Positions 8,058 through 16,890 of a DNA stretch of 64,000 nt are shown here, in pieces (position 1 is the stretch's first letter; every line of letters begins with the position of its first letter). The DNA is taken from positions 1,550,001 through 1,614,000 of the forward strand of contig CBDDJJ010000001.1 of the NCBI GenBank assembly GCA_965229625.1, given 5' to 3'. The notes beneath the pieces were generated by a model that was given only the letters and a program-made list of their open reading frames with translations, had not been told where the DNA came from and did not search any database. Both the position numbers and the translations under genes were made by a program. Source of the stretch: JANQIO01 sp965229625. Its GTDB lineage: Bacteria; Pseudomonadota; Gammaproteobacteria; Pseudomonadales; Halieaceae.

Positions 8058-8768
8058 TCAGTCCTCCGCGTCCTGATCGCGCTGGTCAGACACTATGAGG
8101 CCGTCCACCAGGCGTATGCGGCGCCGGGCGAAGGCCATTACCGCGGGGTCGTGGGTGGCGGTGATGATGGTCATGCCCCGGTCCCGGTTGATATCAGCCA
8201 ACAACTGCAGCAGTTCTTCGGTGGTATGGGAATCCAGGTTGGCGCTGGGCTCGTCCGCCAGCAACAGTACCGGCTTGCTGACAATGGCGCGCGCTACTGC
8301 CACCCGCTGTTGCTGGCCGCCGGACAGCTCACCCGGGCGACGATCAGCCAGCTCGCCAATGCCCAGGGAGTCGAGCATCTCCATCGCGTCGCGATGGCGC
8401 TCCGCCGCGGAGACGCCCTGCAACTGCATGATGAACTCAACATTCTCCCGGGCCGACAGCACCGGGATCAGGTTGTAGGACTGAAACACAAAGCCGACAC
8501 GACGCAGGCGTACGTCGGCAAGTTCCGTTGCCGACAACGAGGCCAGGTCGACACCTCCCACCACCACCCGGCCGCCGGTCGGCCGGTCCAGCCCGCCGAT
8601 ACAGTTGAGCAGTGTGGATTTACCGGAACCGGAAGGGCCTGCAAGGCTGACAAAGTCGCCCCGCTCCACCTCGAGATCCACCCCCGCCAGGGCGTGCACC
8701 GGTACGCCGTCATCGTGGTAGGTGCGTTCCAGCCCGTGGCATCGAACAACGTAATCCTGCTCACCCAT
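8058..8768 (-). CDS. LolD/MacB-type ABC transporter ATPase
   Basis: ATP-binding subunit, 236 aa, of a type VII (LolCDE/MacB-like) ABC system. Walker A GPSGSGKST is at 44-52, signature LSGGQQQ at 148-154, Walker B LLLADEP at 168-174 and the switch His in TATHDP at about 203-208. It is sandwiched between two FtsX-type permeases upstream and an outer-membrane protein downstream. Such ATPases power extraction of lipids or lipoproteins from the inner membrane rather than classical import. It is not the housekeeping lolD by context, so no symbol is given. Confidence 0.92.
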   Translation of the reverse strand: MGEQDYVVRCHGLERTYHDDGVPVHALAGVDLEVERGDFVSLAGPSGSGKSTLLNCIGGLDRPTGGRVVVGGVDLASLSATELADVRLRRVGFVFQSYNLIPVLSARENVEFIMQLQGVSAAERHRDAMEMLDSLGIGELADRRPGELSGGQQQRVAVARAIVSKPVLLLADEPSANLDSHTTEELLQLLADINRDRGMTIITATHDPAVMAFARRRIRLVDGLIVSDQRDQDAED

Positions 8769-8770
8769 GC

Positions 8771-9967
8771 TTATCGCCTCATGGCATCCAGCGGTTCCAC
8801 GCGCACCGCCCGCCAGGCCGGGAAGATGCTGGCCAGCAGGCCAAACAACAGGCTGAGGGCCGTGATGCGAAAAATGTCGTAGGGGAGCAGCACCGGAACC
8901 AGTACGCTGCTCATGTAGTAACCTTCAATGCCTGCCGTCCATTCGCTCAGGTCAATGCCGTCGGACAGGCTGTAAACCGCGAGCATCCCCATCCCGATCC
9001 CCATCAATACGCCCAGGGACACGACCATCAGGGATTCCATGACCACCTGCAGCAATACCACGCCGGGCTGCATGCCGATGGCGCGCAGCATGCCCAGCTC
9101 CCGGGTGCGCTCCATGACTGCTGTCACCAGGGTATTCACCAGGCCAAAAGCCAGGGCCGCCATCATGATGGAAAACCAGATCAGCATGGCGGTATCGGCA
9201 AAGCTGTACATGCTGGCGGCCATGGGCTCCAGCTCGTCCCAGGTACTGGCCTCCTGGGCCGCGAACTGGCGCTGCAACAGGTCGCGAGCCGTGGCCCGCT
9301 GCCCGTTTTCCACCAGGCGAATCGAGAGCTCGGTTACCGCCTCTGAATCCAGCAGGTCCTGCAGCACCCGTCGCCCGGTAAACACGAACACTTTTTCCAG
9401 GCCGCTGCTGCTGGCACGGTACACACCGGCCACCCGGAAGCCCGCCTCGCGGTTGCGGCCATCACTGCCCTGGGTCATCAACACGATGCGGCGGCCCATC
9501 GAGGTTTCCAACTGCTCCGCAAGGCCGGCGCCGATCAGGACTCTCCGATCCTCACTGTCCTGCAGGAACTCACCTTCCATATCCACATCGGCAAGGAATG
9601 AGATCGCAAGCTCCCGCTCCGGGTCCACACCCACGAGCTGCACACCGCGGGTATCGCGCTCGGAGAGGATGACACCCGGCACCCGCACCCGGCTGGTCCA
9701 GCTATCGACGCCGGGCAGGTCCGGTTGGTAATCGGCGGGCAGCTGGAACCCACGCTGAATAGAGGGGTCATCCCGGTACCCTGGCGCCAGCACTTTGACA
9801 TGCCCGGTCAGGTTGGCCACCACCGTATCCAGCATCTGCGCCTGCCAACCGCGCAGCAGGCTGTTCGCCAATAGCACGAAACCCACCGCCAGTACGATGG
9901 CACCCATCAGCATGATGTTGCGACGGCGATGGCGCCACAGGTTGCGCCAGCCGAGCTGCGCCAGCAC
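8771..9967 (-). CDS. FtsX-domain ABC permease (second copy)
   Basis: A 398 aa permease with an N-terminal membrane helix (about residues 15-38, after GWRNLWRHRRRN), a large periplasmic MacB-like domain, and three C-terminal helices of the FtsX core including ERTRELGMLRAIGM. The GTG at 9967 fits this topology; a longer open frame up to 10231 overlaps the neighbouring permease and gives a Cys/Trp-rich nonsense N-terminus. It starts 14 bp after the first permease stops. With that protein it should form the heterodimeric membrane part of the transporter. Confidence 0.88.
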   Translation of the reverse strand: MLAQLGWRNLWRHRRRNIMLMGAIVLAVGFVLLANSLLRGWQAQMLDTVVANLTGHVKVLAPGYRDDPSIQRGFQLPADYQPDLPGVDSWTSRVRVPGVILSERDTRGVQLVGVDPERELAISFLADVDMEGEFLQDSEDRRVLIGAGLAEQLETSMGRRIVLMTQGSDGRNREAGFRVAGVYRASSSGLEKVFVFTGRRVLQDLLDSEAVTELSIRLVENGQRATARDLLQRQFAAQEASTWDELEPMAASMYSFADTAMLIWFSIMMAALAFGLVNTLVTAVMERTRELGMLRAIGMQPGVVLLQVVMESLMVVSLGVLMGIGMGMLAVYSLSDGIDLSEWTAGIEGYYMSSVLVPVLLPYDIFRITALSLLFGLLASIFPAWRAVRVEPLDAMRR

Positions 9968-9980
9968 CTTGATGGGAACG

Positions 9981-11183
9981 CTAGTCCGCACGCAGGGCCT
10001 CCACCGGGTCCAGCCTGCGCAGGCGCAGCGCCGGTAACAGCGCCGAGAGCTGGCAACCAACAATAAACACCACCGGGATGGCAGCCATGTCCGGCAGTGA
10101 CACATCTGCCTTGAGGTGGCTGGGAAAGGCGAAGCCACCCAACAGGTCTTCGATTCCTGATATCGGTATGCCGACCATCGACAACCAGGCCAGCATCGGC
10201 ACTGCCAGCACACAGCCAATTGTGCTGCCAAACAGGGCCAGCCACAGGGCCTCGATCTGCACCATGCTGATCAGCCGCCAGGGCCGCATGCCGATAGCCA
10301 GCAACATGCCAAACTCCCGGGTACGCTCGAAGACCGTCATGATGAAGGTGTTGACGATGGAGAACAGCACGACCAGGGTGAGGATAGTGTAGAACAGCCG
10401 GCTGGTGGCGCGGTCAATGGCAATGCCTTGCACCACGTCGGGCATGAGGTCCTGCCAGCCACGGAACGCGAGGCCATCGGGCAGCAAGGACTCGACTGTG
10501 GTGGCCATGGCTTCGATATCCTCGACACTGTCCAGGGACAGCGCCAGTTGGTGTACCTGGTCCTCCAGGTAGAAGCCCTGCTGGAAAACATCTAGGGGCA
10601 CCTGCACCAGGCCGCGATCCAGCTCTACCTGGCCGGTTTCAAAAATGCCGACAATGGTCACGGCCAGGGCCGCCACCCCGCCCTCCGGGCCGGTGCCCAG
10701 CACCACCAGTTCGTCGCCGACTTTAGCCCCCAGGTTGCGCGCCAGGGTGCTGCCAATGAAGGCCTCGTTCCCCGACTGCAGATAGCGGCCGGCCACCAGG
10801 GCGGTGGGCAGCGTAGAAACGTCCCGCTCGACCGCGGGCACCACGCCCATCACCTGGGCCCCGAAACCGCGCTCGTCGACAGACAGCAGGGCAAAGGCCT
10901 GCCCCCGTGGCGCCACCCGGGCGATACCGGGCACTTCAGCCAGTCGCTGTGTCAGTGCCGAGGCGTTGTCGATGCGATATCGCAGCCGTGGGTCATCCAG
11001 GAAATCTGCATGCTGCACCTGGGCGTGACCGCTAAACAGTTCGGTGGCGGCATCGATCATGCCGGAATAGCTGCCCAACTGCAGGCTGCGGCTGAACATC
11101 AGCAGCAGGCAGGCAAAGGCGATACTACCGGCGGTAAACAGGGTGCGGCGCCGGTTGCGCCACAGGTTGCGCCAGGCAATCAC
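9981..11183 (-). CDS. FtsX-domain ABC permease (first copy)
   Basis: A 400 aa permease starting at a GTG (11183) that overlaps the stop of the LolA-like gene as GTGA, a sign of translational coupling. MIAWRNLWRNRRRTLFTAGS precedes membrane helix 1; a periplasmic domain follows; the FtsX core with ERTREFGMLLAIGM lies near residue 290 and two more helices follow. Its N-terminal motif and core motif are shared with the second permease, so the pair came from a duplication, as in LolC/LolE. Confidence 0.9.
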   Translation of the reverse strand: MIAWRNLWRNRRRTLFTAGSIAFACLLLMFSRSLQLGSYSGMIDAATELFSGHAQVQHADFLDDPRLRYRIDNASALTQRLAEVPGIARVAPRGQAFALLSVDERGFGAQVMGVVPAVERDVSTLPTALVAGRYLQSGNEAFIGSTLARNLGAKVGDELVVLGTGPEGGVAALAVTIVGIFETGQVELDRGLVQVPLDVFQQGFYLEDQVHQLALSLDSVEDIEAMATTVESLLPDGLAFRGWQDLMPDVVQGIAIDRATSRLFYTILTLVVLFSIVNTFIMTVFERTREFGMLLAIGMRPWRLISMVQIEALWLALFGSTIGCVLAVPMLAWLSMVGIPISGIEDLLGGFAFPSHLKADVSLPDMAAIPVVFIVGCQLSALLPALRLRRLDPVEALRAD

Positions 11184-11929
11184 CCGCCGGCACCACTGCG
11201 CAGCGTGTACACCGTGAACAGGCCCTCCTCCAGCTCGACATCAAACTGGACCTCGTCATAGCTGACTTCGGTCCAGTGGTCCTGCTCGTCCAGCTTCACC
11301 ATGCGCATACGGGTCGCAAAGATCCGCCCGCCTTTCTCGCCGATCTCCATCGCTTCCAGCCGCTTCAGGGGCTGGTCGTCCTGGTCGTGAAAGGTGTGGG
11401 ACAGCAGCACGTAGTCATCCCGCAGCACGAGAACCTCGCGGCCCCAGACTACCGGTGCATCGTCATGGGGTACGGCCTCGATGGTGTACACGGTATGGTC
11501 TTCCTCCTGCCGGGTATCGAGCAGGGACAGCGTGTAGTCATGCAACAGGGTGTCGGTGCGCGACAGGTCGTTGTAGGAAAAATCCGAGCCCGCCCAGCTC
11601 TGGGCCATGAGGCTGTAGGGCAGGCGAATGACCCGGTTCAGGCGCGGCGTGAAGGTCCACATCTTCTCGTCGTCCTTGAGGGTGGCGTTGCCGGCATCTT
11701 TGGCGGGCGCCGTAAAACGAATCAGCGCGTCTTCACGGCCGCTGGTCCAGGCCACCAGGCTGGAGTTGCGCTGCCAGTCCGGGCGGTGGATCTGCATGCT
11801 CATCTCGGCGTAGGAGGTTGTGCCGCGGGTGAGGTCGATCGCCCCTTCCACCAGGGTACGGGCGTCCTGTGCAGCCACGGGCATGGCCAGGAGCAGGGCC
11901 AGCATGCAGAGAGTCAGGCGGGATGGCAT
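11180..11929 (-). CDS. LolA-like outer membrane lipoprotein-sorting protein
   Basis: A 249 aa periplasmic protein with a signal peptide (MPSRLTLCMLALLLAMPVAA, cut before QDA). The mature part matches the LolA/LolB-fold family annotated as outer membrane lipoprotein-sorting proteins: RFTAPAKDAGNATLKDDE near 71-88, KMWTFTPRLNRVIRLP near 89-104, and WAGSDFSYNDLSR near 112-124. These bind a hydrophobic ligand and pass it across the periplasm. It is the first gene of the operon with two FtsX permeases, an ATPase and an outer-membrane barrel, so a complete inner-to-outer-membrane route can be proposed. Cargo unknown. Confidence 0.88.
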   Translation of the reverse strand: MPSRLTLCMLALLLAMPVAAQDARTLVEGAIDLTRGTTSYAEMSMQIHRPDWQRNSSLVAWTSGREDALIRFTAPAKDAGNATLKDDEKMWTFTPRLNRVIRLPYSLMAQSWAGSDFSYNDLSRTDTLLHDYTLSLLDTRQEEDHTVYTIEAVPHDDAPVVWGREVLVLRDDYVLLSHTFHDQDDQPLKRLEAMEIGEKGGRIFATRMRMVKLDEQDHWTEVSYDEVQFDVELEEGLFTVYTLRSGAGG

Positions 11930-11985
11930 GGCTATACAAAAGTTATACGACGGCGCGCATCTTACACCGCCGGCCGTTCGGGCGA

Positions 11986-12576
11986 CTAGAGCTCAAGCTG
12001 GTCAAATTCACCGAGGTTGGCCAGGAAGCGGTGCAGGCTGCCCGCCACGGCGGCGCCATCGGTGGCCTCGGCAAGCTGGCGCACACTGTCAGTGATGGCC
12101 AGCCACCAGCGGATATGCTCGGCACTGAGCTGTGCCGCCACCGGGATCAGGTCGTGGATGGTGGTGAGGTTGCGCTGGGCCACGCTCTTGATGCGGGCCA
12201 TGGCGTCCACGTCCAGCTGGTGATCGGCGAGCTTCATGATCAGGTTGGCAACCAGACGCGAGTCTTCCTCGATGGCACGTGAGGAGGCCGGCTCGGCAGT
12301 ATCACCCAGCAGGCCGATATCCAAGTAGCTGAGAATCTCCCGCAGGGCACCGCGCAGGCTGAGACGCAGGTCTTCCTTGCGCTCCTTCTCACGCCGGGCC
12401 TGGATCCAGGAGAACAGTCCAATCAGGAAGAAACCCTCGAGGCAGAAGCCGATCAGCTCCGGCACCAGGTTGTCGTAGACCCGGCCCTCGTTGCCGGGCT
12501 GCAGGAACGCCACCAGGAAATAGATGCCGGCAAAGCCGAACACCAGCATCGGTGCCGCCAGGGCCAGGCGGCTCAC
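11986..12576 (-). CDS. membrane protein of unknown function
   Basis: A 196 aa protein with two N-terminal membrane helices (about residues 5-25 and 40-58) followed by a charged, probably coiled cytosolic domain (ARREKERKEDLRLSLRG onward). I recognise no family. It begins with a GTG that overlaps the stop of the upstream gene (12573-12576, GTGA), so the two are translationally coupled and probably act together. It is separated from the LolA-like gene by 56 bp, so read-through into that operon is possible. Confidence 0.75.
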   Translation of the reverse strand: MSRLALAAPMLVFGFAGIYFLVAFLQPGNEGRVYDNLVPELIGFCLEGFFLIGLFSWIQARREKERKEDLRLSLRGALREILSYLDIGLLGDTAEPASSRAIEEDSRLVANLIMKLADHQLDVDAMARIKSVAQRNLTTIHDLIPVAAQLSAEHIRWWLAITDSVRQLAEATDGAAVAGSLHRFLANLGEFDQLEL

Positions 12577-13133
12577 GCCGGCTCCTCGTCGCTACCCGCA
12601 TCCTTCGGCAGCGCCAACGCTCGCACCACGGCAGCGATTTTGTCCGCCTCGCGCGGGGTCATGTCCAGGGGTACGTTCTGGATGTAGACCACCAGGTCCT
12701 CGCGGATCGGCACCGGGAATATCTGGTGGGGATTGCGGGGCGGATTCAGTGCCAGCTCTTCGCGGGCCCGCTTGTGGCCGTCGGGCTCGTTCTGGAACTG
12801 TTCGCGCAGGGCTTTTTGTTCACTCTCGGTGGGCGCAAAGCCCTTGGGGTCGTCGGTCCAGGCAATGAAGTCGCGCAGGGCGTCACCAAAGCGGGACTTA
12901 TAGATGTCCATGCTCTCCGGGCGGATGCTGGAGCCCTCCAGCTTGTGGAAGCGTGCGCACAGTTCATCCAGGTCCACCAGTCGCAGGTCCTTGCGCTCAT
13001 GCGATTTCAGCTCGACCATGAGCTGCTCCGCAGCCAGCTTGCGTGAGCGCAAGGCGGCCGGCTTGATCAGGCCGGACACCACGGACTGGCGCATGAACTT
13101 GCTGAAACTGGCCTCGGAGTAATCCTTTGCCAT
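12573..13133 (-). CDS. cytosolic protein of unknown function
   Basis: A 186 aa soluble, strongly charged protein starting at the ATG at 13133 after a G-rich ribosome site (GGGGGGACC). It has many Lys, Arg, Glu and Asp residues, several predicted helices, a Pro-rich stretch near 130 (NPPRNPHQIFPVPIRED) and an acidic tail (DAGSDEEPA). No family is recognised. Overlap with the downstream membrane-protein gene suggests a complex between this protein and the cytosolic part of that one. That is inference from operon structure only. Confidence 0.72.
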   Translation of the reverse strand: MAKDYSEASFSKFMRQSVVSGLIKPAALRSRKLAAEQLMVELKSHERKDLRLVDLDELCARFHKLEGSSIRPESMDIYKSRFGDALRDFIAWTDDPKGFAPTESEQKALREQFQNEPDGHKRAREELALNPPRNPHQIFPVPIREDLVVYIQNVPLDMTPREADKIAAVVRALALPKDAGSDEEPA

Positions 13134-13225
13134 CGGTCCCCCCTTCTTGTGGCGCTAGCATAGCACCTGGCGCAGGCTAGCGGCTCGGGCGGTGCTCCCG
13201 GGCGCCAACACCTGCGCACCAATCG

Positions 13226-14161
13226 CTAGGGGCCCAGGCGGTCCACGTAGCGGCGGGTTAGATCCGGGTTGTCAGTAAACACGCCGTCCACTTCCATGTT
13301 GCGGATGAAGCGATCCAGTAGCGCGCGGTAGCTGCTGATGCCACGCGGCAGGGCGTCGGCACGGAAGGTAAAGGGATGCACCACCAACCCGGCTTCCTGG
13401 GCCGCCACCACGAACTCCGACTGGTCGGTGAGGTAGCCGATCCAGGGCCCGACACCCTGCGCGTAGGTCGCGATTTCCTGCGCGCGCTGAGCTGTCAGGG
13501 CCTTGTCTTCCAGCAGCTGTACCAGACGGATTTCAGTGTGGTCCTTGAGGAAGCGCAGGGTCGCCTCATCGAAGCACTGCAGGAATACCCGGTCGTCGGC
13601 GCCGCGATAACCGTAGGCATAGAGGATCTGCAGTACCGAGGCCGGAAAGCTACGGCCCTCGGCGGCGTGGAACTCGGGGTGCTTGAGCTCAACGTAGATG
13701 CCCACATCACCACCGGTACTCTGGTTGAGCCCCTGGATCAGTTCGATTTCCTCGGCCAGCGTGGGCACCCGCAGGATGTTCACATCCACTGGGAAGCGGC
13801 CGGGGAAGGCTGCATCGCTCCCCTTGCGCCGCTCTCCCACCCGCAGGGTTCGCACTTCTTCCAGGCTAAAGTCGATGGCGTAGTAATGGCCATCGTCACG
13901 GGCGCGGTCGGGGAAGCGCTCGGCCACATCGGTGGTGGTTTCCAGGTAGAGGTCGTGCAGCACGATCGGCACATCGTCCCTGGTCAGTACCACATCCTGC
14001 TCGATGTAGTCGGCACCCTGGGCATAGGCCATGGCCACCGCCGGCAGGGTGTGCTCAGGCAAATACGCGCTGGCGCCCCGATGGGCAATCACCAGGGGCT
14101 GCGCCGCCAACGGGCCGGCCGACAGCAGGCAAAGCATCACTGTTGCTAGAATTCTGAACAT
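13226..14161 (-). CDS. glpQ: periplasmic glycerophosphodiester phosphodiesterase
   Basis: Hydrolyses glycerophosphodiesters to glycerol 3-phosphate and an alcohol. The protein is 311 aa with a signal peptide cut near LAA-QP (residue 20-21). GDPD-fold motifs follow directly: HRGASAYLPEHT from 27, the metal ligands E54 and D56 in EQDVVL, and the catalytic HD at 69-70. A later KHPEFH segment supplies another conserved His region. The ATG at 14161 has a strong GGAGGAG. It is a single gene, divergent from the amidohydrolase-GST pair. Confidence 0.92.
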   Translation of the reverse strand: MFRILATVMLCLLSAGPLAAQPLVIAHRGASAYLPEHTLPAVAMAYAQGADYIEQDVVLTRDDVPIVLHDLYLETTTDVAERFPDRARDDGHYYAIDFSLEEVRTLRVGERRKGSDAAFPGRFPVDVNILRVPTLAEEIELIQGLNQSTGGDVGIYVELKHPEFHAAEGRSFPASVLQILYAYGYRGADDRVFLQCFDEATLRFLKDHTEIRLVQLLEDKALTAQRAQEIATYAQGVGPWIGYLTDQSEFVVAAQEAGLVVHPFTFRADALPRGISSYRALLDRFIRNMEVDGVFTDNPDLTRRYVDRLGP

Positions 14162-14277
14162 ACAAGCTCCTCCAGATCGACCAAAATAATAGTCTATTCG
14201 GACCGCACTACCTCGATGCCCTGCCGCCGCGGGTGGCGCTGTGCTATTACTGGAGGCAAGAACAAGGAGATCCCACC

Positions 14278-15144
14278 ATGCCCCTGCCCGCGGATATCGG
14301 CATCATCGACACCATGCTGGGCATTCCCAGCGCCGAGCGTGACCACTGGTACGACTTCATGAAGCCGCTGCTGCTGGACGCCGAAAGCCGTGAGCAGTTC
14401 AGCATGCCCGCCCAGTACATGTTCAATGTGCCGGAGCTGGAGGATGTCGAAGACGGCCTTGCCTACACCCTGGCAGCCATGGACCGGTTTGGTATTGAGC
14501 GCGCCATGCTTGGCATCAGCGGTGACCCCTCGCGCGTGCACGAACAGGCCCTCCAATCACACCCCGATCGCTTCTTTGCCTGCTACGCCGCCAACCCCAA
14601 CCTCGGCATGGAGGAGGTGCGCAGAATTCGCGCTCTCAAGGAAGAATTCGACATCAAGGCGGTGACCGGCTTCCCCTCGGGCCTGGTGCCCCAGGTGCCT
14701 ATTAACGACAAGCGCTGGTACCCGGTCTATGCCGCCTGCGTGGACCTCGACCTGCCGATCTGCCTGTGTGTGGGCGTGCCGGGCCCGCGCCTGCCGATGG
14801 AACCGCAGAAAGTGGAGCACCTGGACGAGGTGTGCTGGTTTTTCCCCGAGTTGAAGGTAGTGATGCGTCACGGCGCCGAGCCCTGGACCGAACTGGCCTG
14901 TAAACTCATGCTCAAGTATCCCAACCTGTACTATTCCACCAGCGCCTTTGCGCCGAAGTACTATCCGAAGGCCATCCTCGACTACGCCAATACCCGCGGC
15001 GCCGACAAGATCATTTATGCAGGCTATTATCCTATGGGCCTGTCGTTGGAACGGATCTTTCACGACTTGCCGGACGTGCCACTGCGTGACGACGTGTGGC
15101 CAAAATTCCTGCGCGAAAATGCCGTGCGGGTCTTCAAGCTTTAG
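14278..15144 (+). CDS. amidohydrolase_2-like protein with altered metal site
   Basis: A 288 aa TIM-barrel protein of the PF04909 amidohydrolase group, starting at the ATG at 14278 after AAGGAGA. Fold features typical of the family are present: the ACYAANPN-like strand, PICLCVGVPGP, and VMRHGAEPW in the position of the late His motif. However, the N-terminal metal-binding HxH is absent; the strand reads IGIIDTMLGIP. The usual GSDYP catalytic Asp motif reads YAGYYPMG. It may use another chemistry or no metal. It is followed 35 bp later by a GST gene on the same strand, probably one operon. Confidence 0.78.
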   Translation: MPLPADIGIIDTMLGIPSAERDHWYDFMKPLLLDAESREQFSMPAQYMFNVPELEDVEDGLAYTLAAMDRFGIERAMLGISGDPSRVHEQALQSHPDRFFACYAANPNLGMEEVRRIRALKEEFDIKAVTGFPSGLVPQVPINDKRWYPVYAACVDLDLPICLCVGVPGPRLPMEPQKVEHLDEVCWFFPELKVVMRHGAEPWTELACKLMLKYPNLYYSTSAFAPKYYPKAILDYANTRGADKIIYAGYYPMGLSLERIFHDLPDVPLRDDVWPKFLRENAVRVFKL

Positions 15145-15179
15145 TCCATCAAGCTTTTATCGAAAAGGAGCAGCAAGCA

Positions 15180-15794
15180 ATGCTGACCATTCATCATCTG
15201 CGCATCGGGCGTTCGATTTTCACCGTGTGGTTGCTGGAAGAACTGGGCCTCGAATACGACCTGGTGGAATACCATCGCAACCCCGAGACCATGCGCGCGC
15301 CGCCCGAACTGCGCGCAGTGCACCCGCTGGGCAAATCGCCGGTCATCGAGGACGAAGGCATACTGCTGTCGGAGTCCGGCGCCATCACCGCCTACTTGCT
15401 GCGTAAATACGATACCGACGGTAAGTTCGGGCCGGATGAAGGTGACGCCGCCTGGGCGGAATACACCCAGTGGCTGCACTACGCGGAGGGGTCGGTGTTT
15501 GTGCCGCTGTTGCTGAAGCTGCTATCCACACGCGCTGGCGGTGAGCAACCGCTGCTGGACGGATTCGCCGACCCCGAGGTAAAGCTGCATTTCGGCCACA
15601 TTGCCAACAAACTGGGCGGGAATGACTTCATCCTCGGCAATCGGATCACCGGCGCCGATTTCGGCATTACCTACATGGTCTCGATGGCCGAACGCCTGGG
15701 GTTGCTGGAACCCTACCCCACCCTGGCCGACTACCTGGCCCGCAACTTCACGCGGCCGGCGTTCGCACGCGCGTTGGAACGCGCCGTCGAATAG
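15180..15794 (+). CDS. glutathione S-transferase family protein
   Basis: A 204 aa GST. The N-terminal thioredoxin fold contains HHLRIGRSIFTVWLLEEL (residues about 5-22), the cis-Pro segment HPLGKSPVI at about 47-55 and the glutathione contact LSESGAI at about 62-68. The C-terminal helical domain has the GADFGITY N-cap at about 159-166. The ATG at 15180 has AAAAGGAG 9 nt upstream. Close linkage with the odd amidohydrolase suggests a shared detoxification or isomerisation step; substrates are not known. Confidence 0.9.
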   Translation: MLTIHHLRIGRSIFTVWLLEELGLEYDLVEYHRNPETMRAPPELRAVHPLGKSPVIEDEGILLSESGAITAYLLRKYDTDGKFGPDEGDAAWAEYTQWLHYAEGSVFVPLLLKLLSTRAGGEQPLLDGFADPEVKLHFGHIANKLGGNDFILGNRITGADFGITYMVSMAERLGLLEPYPTLADYLARNFTRPAFARALERAVE

Positions 15795-15805
15795 CGCGAG
15801 CAGCG

Positions 15806-16840
15806 TCAGTCGACATTGACCGCAAGGATGCGGTCGCTGGCCGAGTCCAGCGGCAGGCCGAGATTATTCTGCTCAAGAATTCGGTCAGCGCGATAGCTGG
15901 AGCGTACCAGCGGCCCTGAGGCCACCTCGGTGAAGCCCAGCTCCAGGCCCTGTTCGCGGTACCAGGCGAACTTCTCCGGCGTCACCCATTCTTCCACCGG
16001 CAGGTGGTTGGGGGTGGGACGCAGGTACTGGCCGAGGGTAAGAATGTCCACCTCGTGCCTGCGCAGGTCGCGCATGGCGGTCAATACTTCATCCTCGCTC
16101 TCACCGAGCCCCAGCATCAGGCTGGACTTGGTCAGCACGTCCGGGTTCACCTGCTTGCCATGGGCCAGCACGTCCAGGGTCTGCTGGTAGCCGGCGCGCG
16201 GGTCGCGCACCCGGTGGGTGAGGCGCTCCACGGTTTCCAGGTTCTGGGCAAACACCTGCAGGCCGGAGGTCACCACCTTTTCCACGGCGGACTGACTGCC
16301 GGAGAAGTCCGGAGTCAGTGCTTCTACCGCGGTTGAGGGGTTGCGTTCGCGGATGGCGCGCACGCAGGCGGCGTAATGAGCAGCACCGCCATCGTCCAGG
16401 TCGTCGCGGTCCACGGAGGTCAGCACCACGTAGCGCAGGTTCATCAATTCGACGGAGCGGGCCGCGTTGGCGGGCTCTTCCGGGTCCAGCCAGCCATTGG
16501 GATTACCGGTATCCACGGCGCAGAAGCGACAGGCGCGGGTGCAGACGGCACCCATCAACATGATGGTGGCCGTGCCGTTGCTCCAGCACTCGCCGATATT
16601 CGGGCAGTGGCTCTCCTCGCACACCGTGGCCAGGCGATGGGTGTGCACGGTATCCATCACCGCGCCGAACTTCTCGCTGCGCTCCAGGCGCATGCGCAGC
16701 CACGGCGGCTTGCGCTGGCTGGGAATCTCGCGATTGGCGTTGGTCTTGACGCCATCCTTGATGGCGCTGAAGCCCTGCTCGGTCGCGAATTTCGTACCGC
16801 TGCCGGGGCGTTTGCTCACTGCTTTGCTCATGCCGGGCAT
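15806..16840 (-). CDS. lipA: lipoyl synthase (radical SAM)
   Basis: Inserts two sulphur atoms into octanoyl chains on lipoyl domains of 2-oxoacid dehydrogenases and the glycine cleavage H protein. At 344 aa it has both iron-sulphur sites: the auxiliary cluster cysteines C74, C79 and C85 (CEESHCPNIGEC) and the radical-SAM cysteines C100, C104 and C107 (CTRACRFC). The C-terminal RSSYRAD carries the conserved Ser ligand. The start could be the ATG at 16840 or the one at 16831; both give a normal N-terminus. lipB is not next to it here. It ends 11 bp from the convergent GST gene. Confidence 0.97.
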   Translation of the reverse strand: MPGMSKAVSKRPGSGTKFATEQGFSAIKDGVKTNANREIPSQRKPPWLRMRLERSEKFGAVMDTVHTHRLATVCEESHCPNIGECWSNGTATIMLMGAVCTRACRFCAVDTGNPNGWLDPEEPANAARSVELMNLRYVVLTSVDRDDLDDGGAAHYAACVRAIRERNPSTAVEALTPDFSGSQSAVEKVVTSGLQVFAQNLETVERLTHRVRDPRAGYQQTLDVLAHGKQVNPDVLTKSSLMLGLGESEDEVLTAMRDLRRHEVDILTLGQYLRPTPNHLPVEEWVTPEKFAWYREQGLELGFTEVASGPLVRSSYRADRILEQNNLGLPLDSASDRILAVNVD

Positions 16841-16890
16841 TATGCCTAAACTGCCGGAAATTTTCCCGGAATCCTGGCCGGATTTGCGAT

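Noticed and set aside
9967..10231. N-terminal extension of the second FtsX permease
   Set aside because: The extra residues overlap the first permease gene in another frame and are Cys/Trp/Arg-rich; the GTG at 9967 gives the normal topology.
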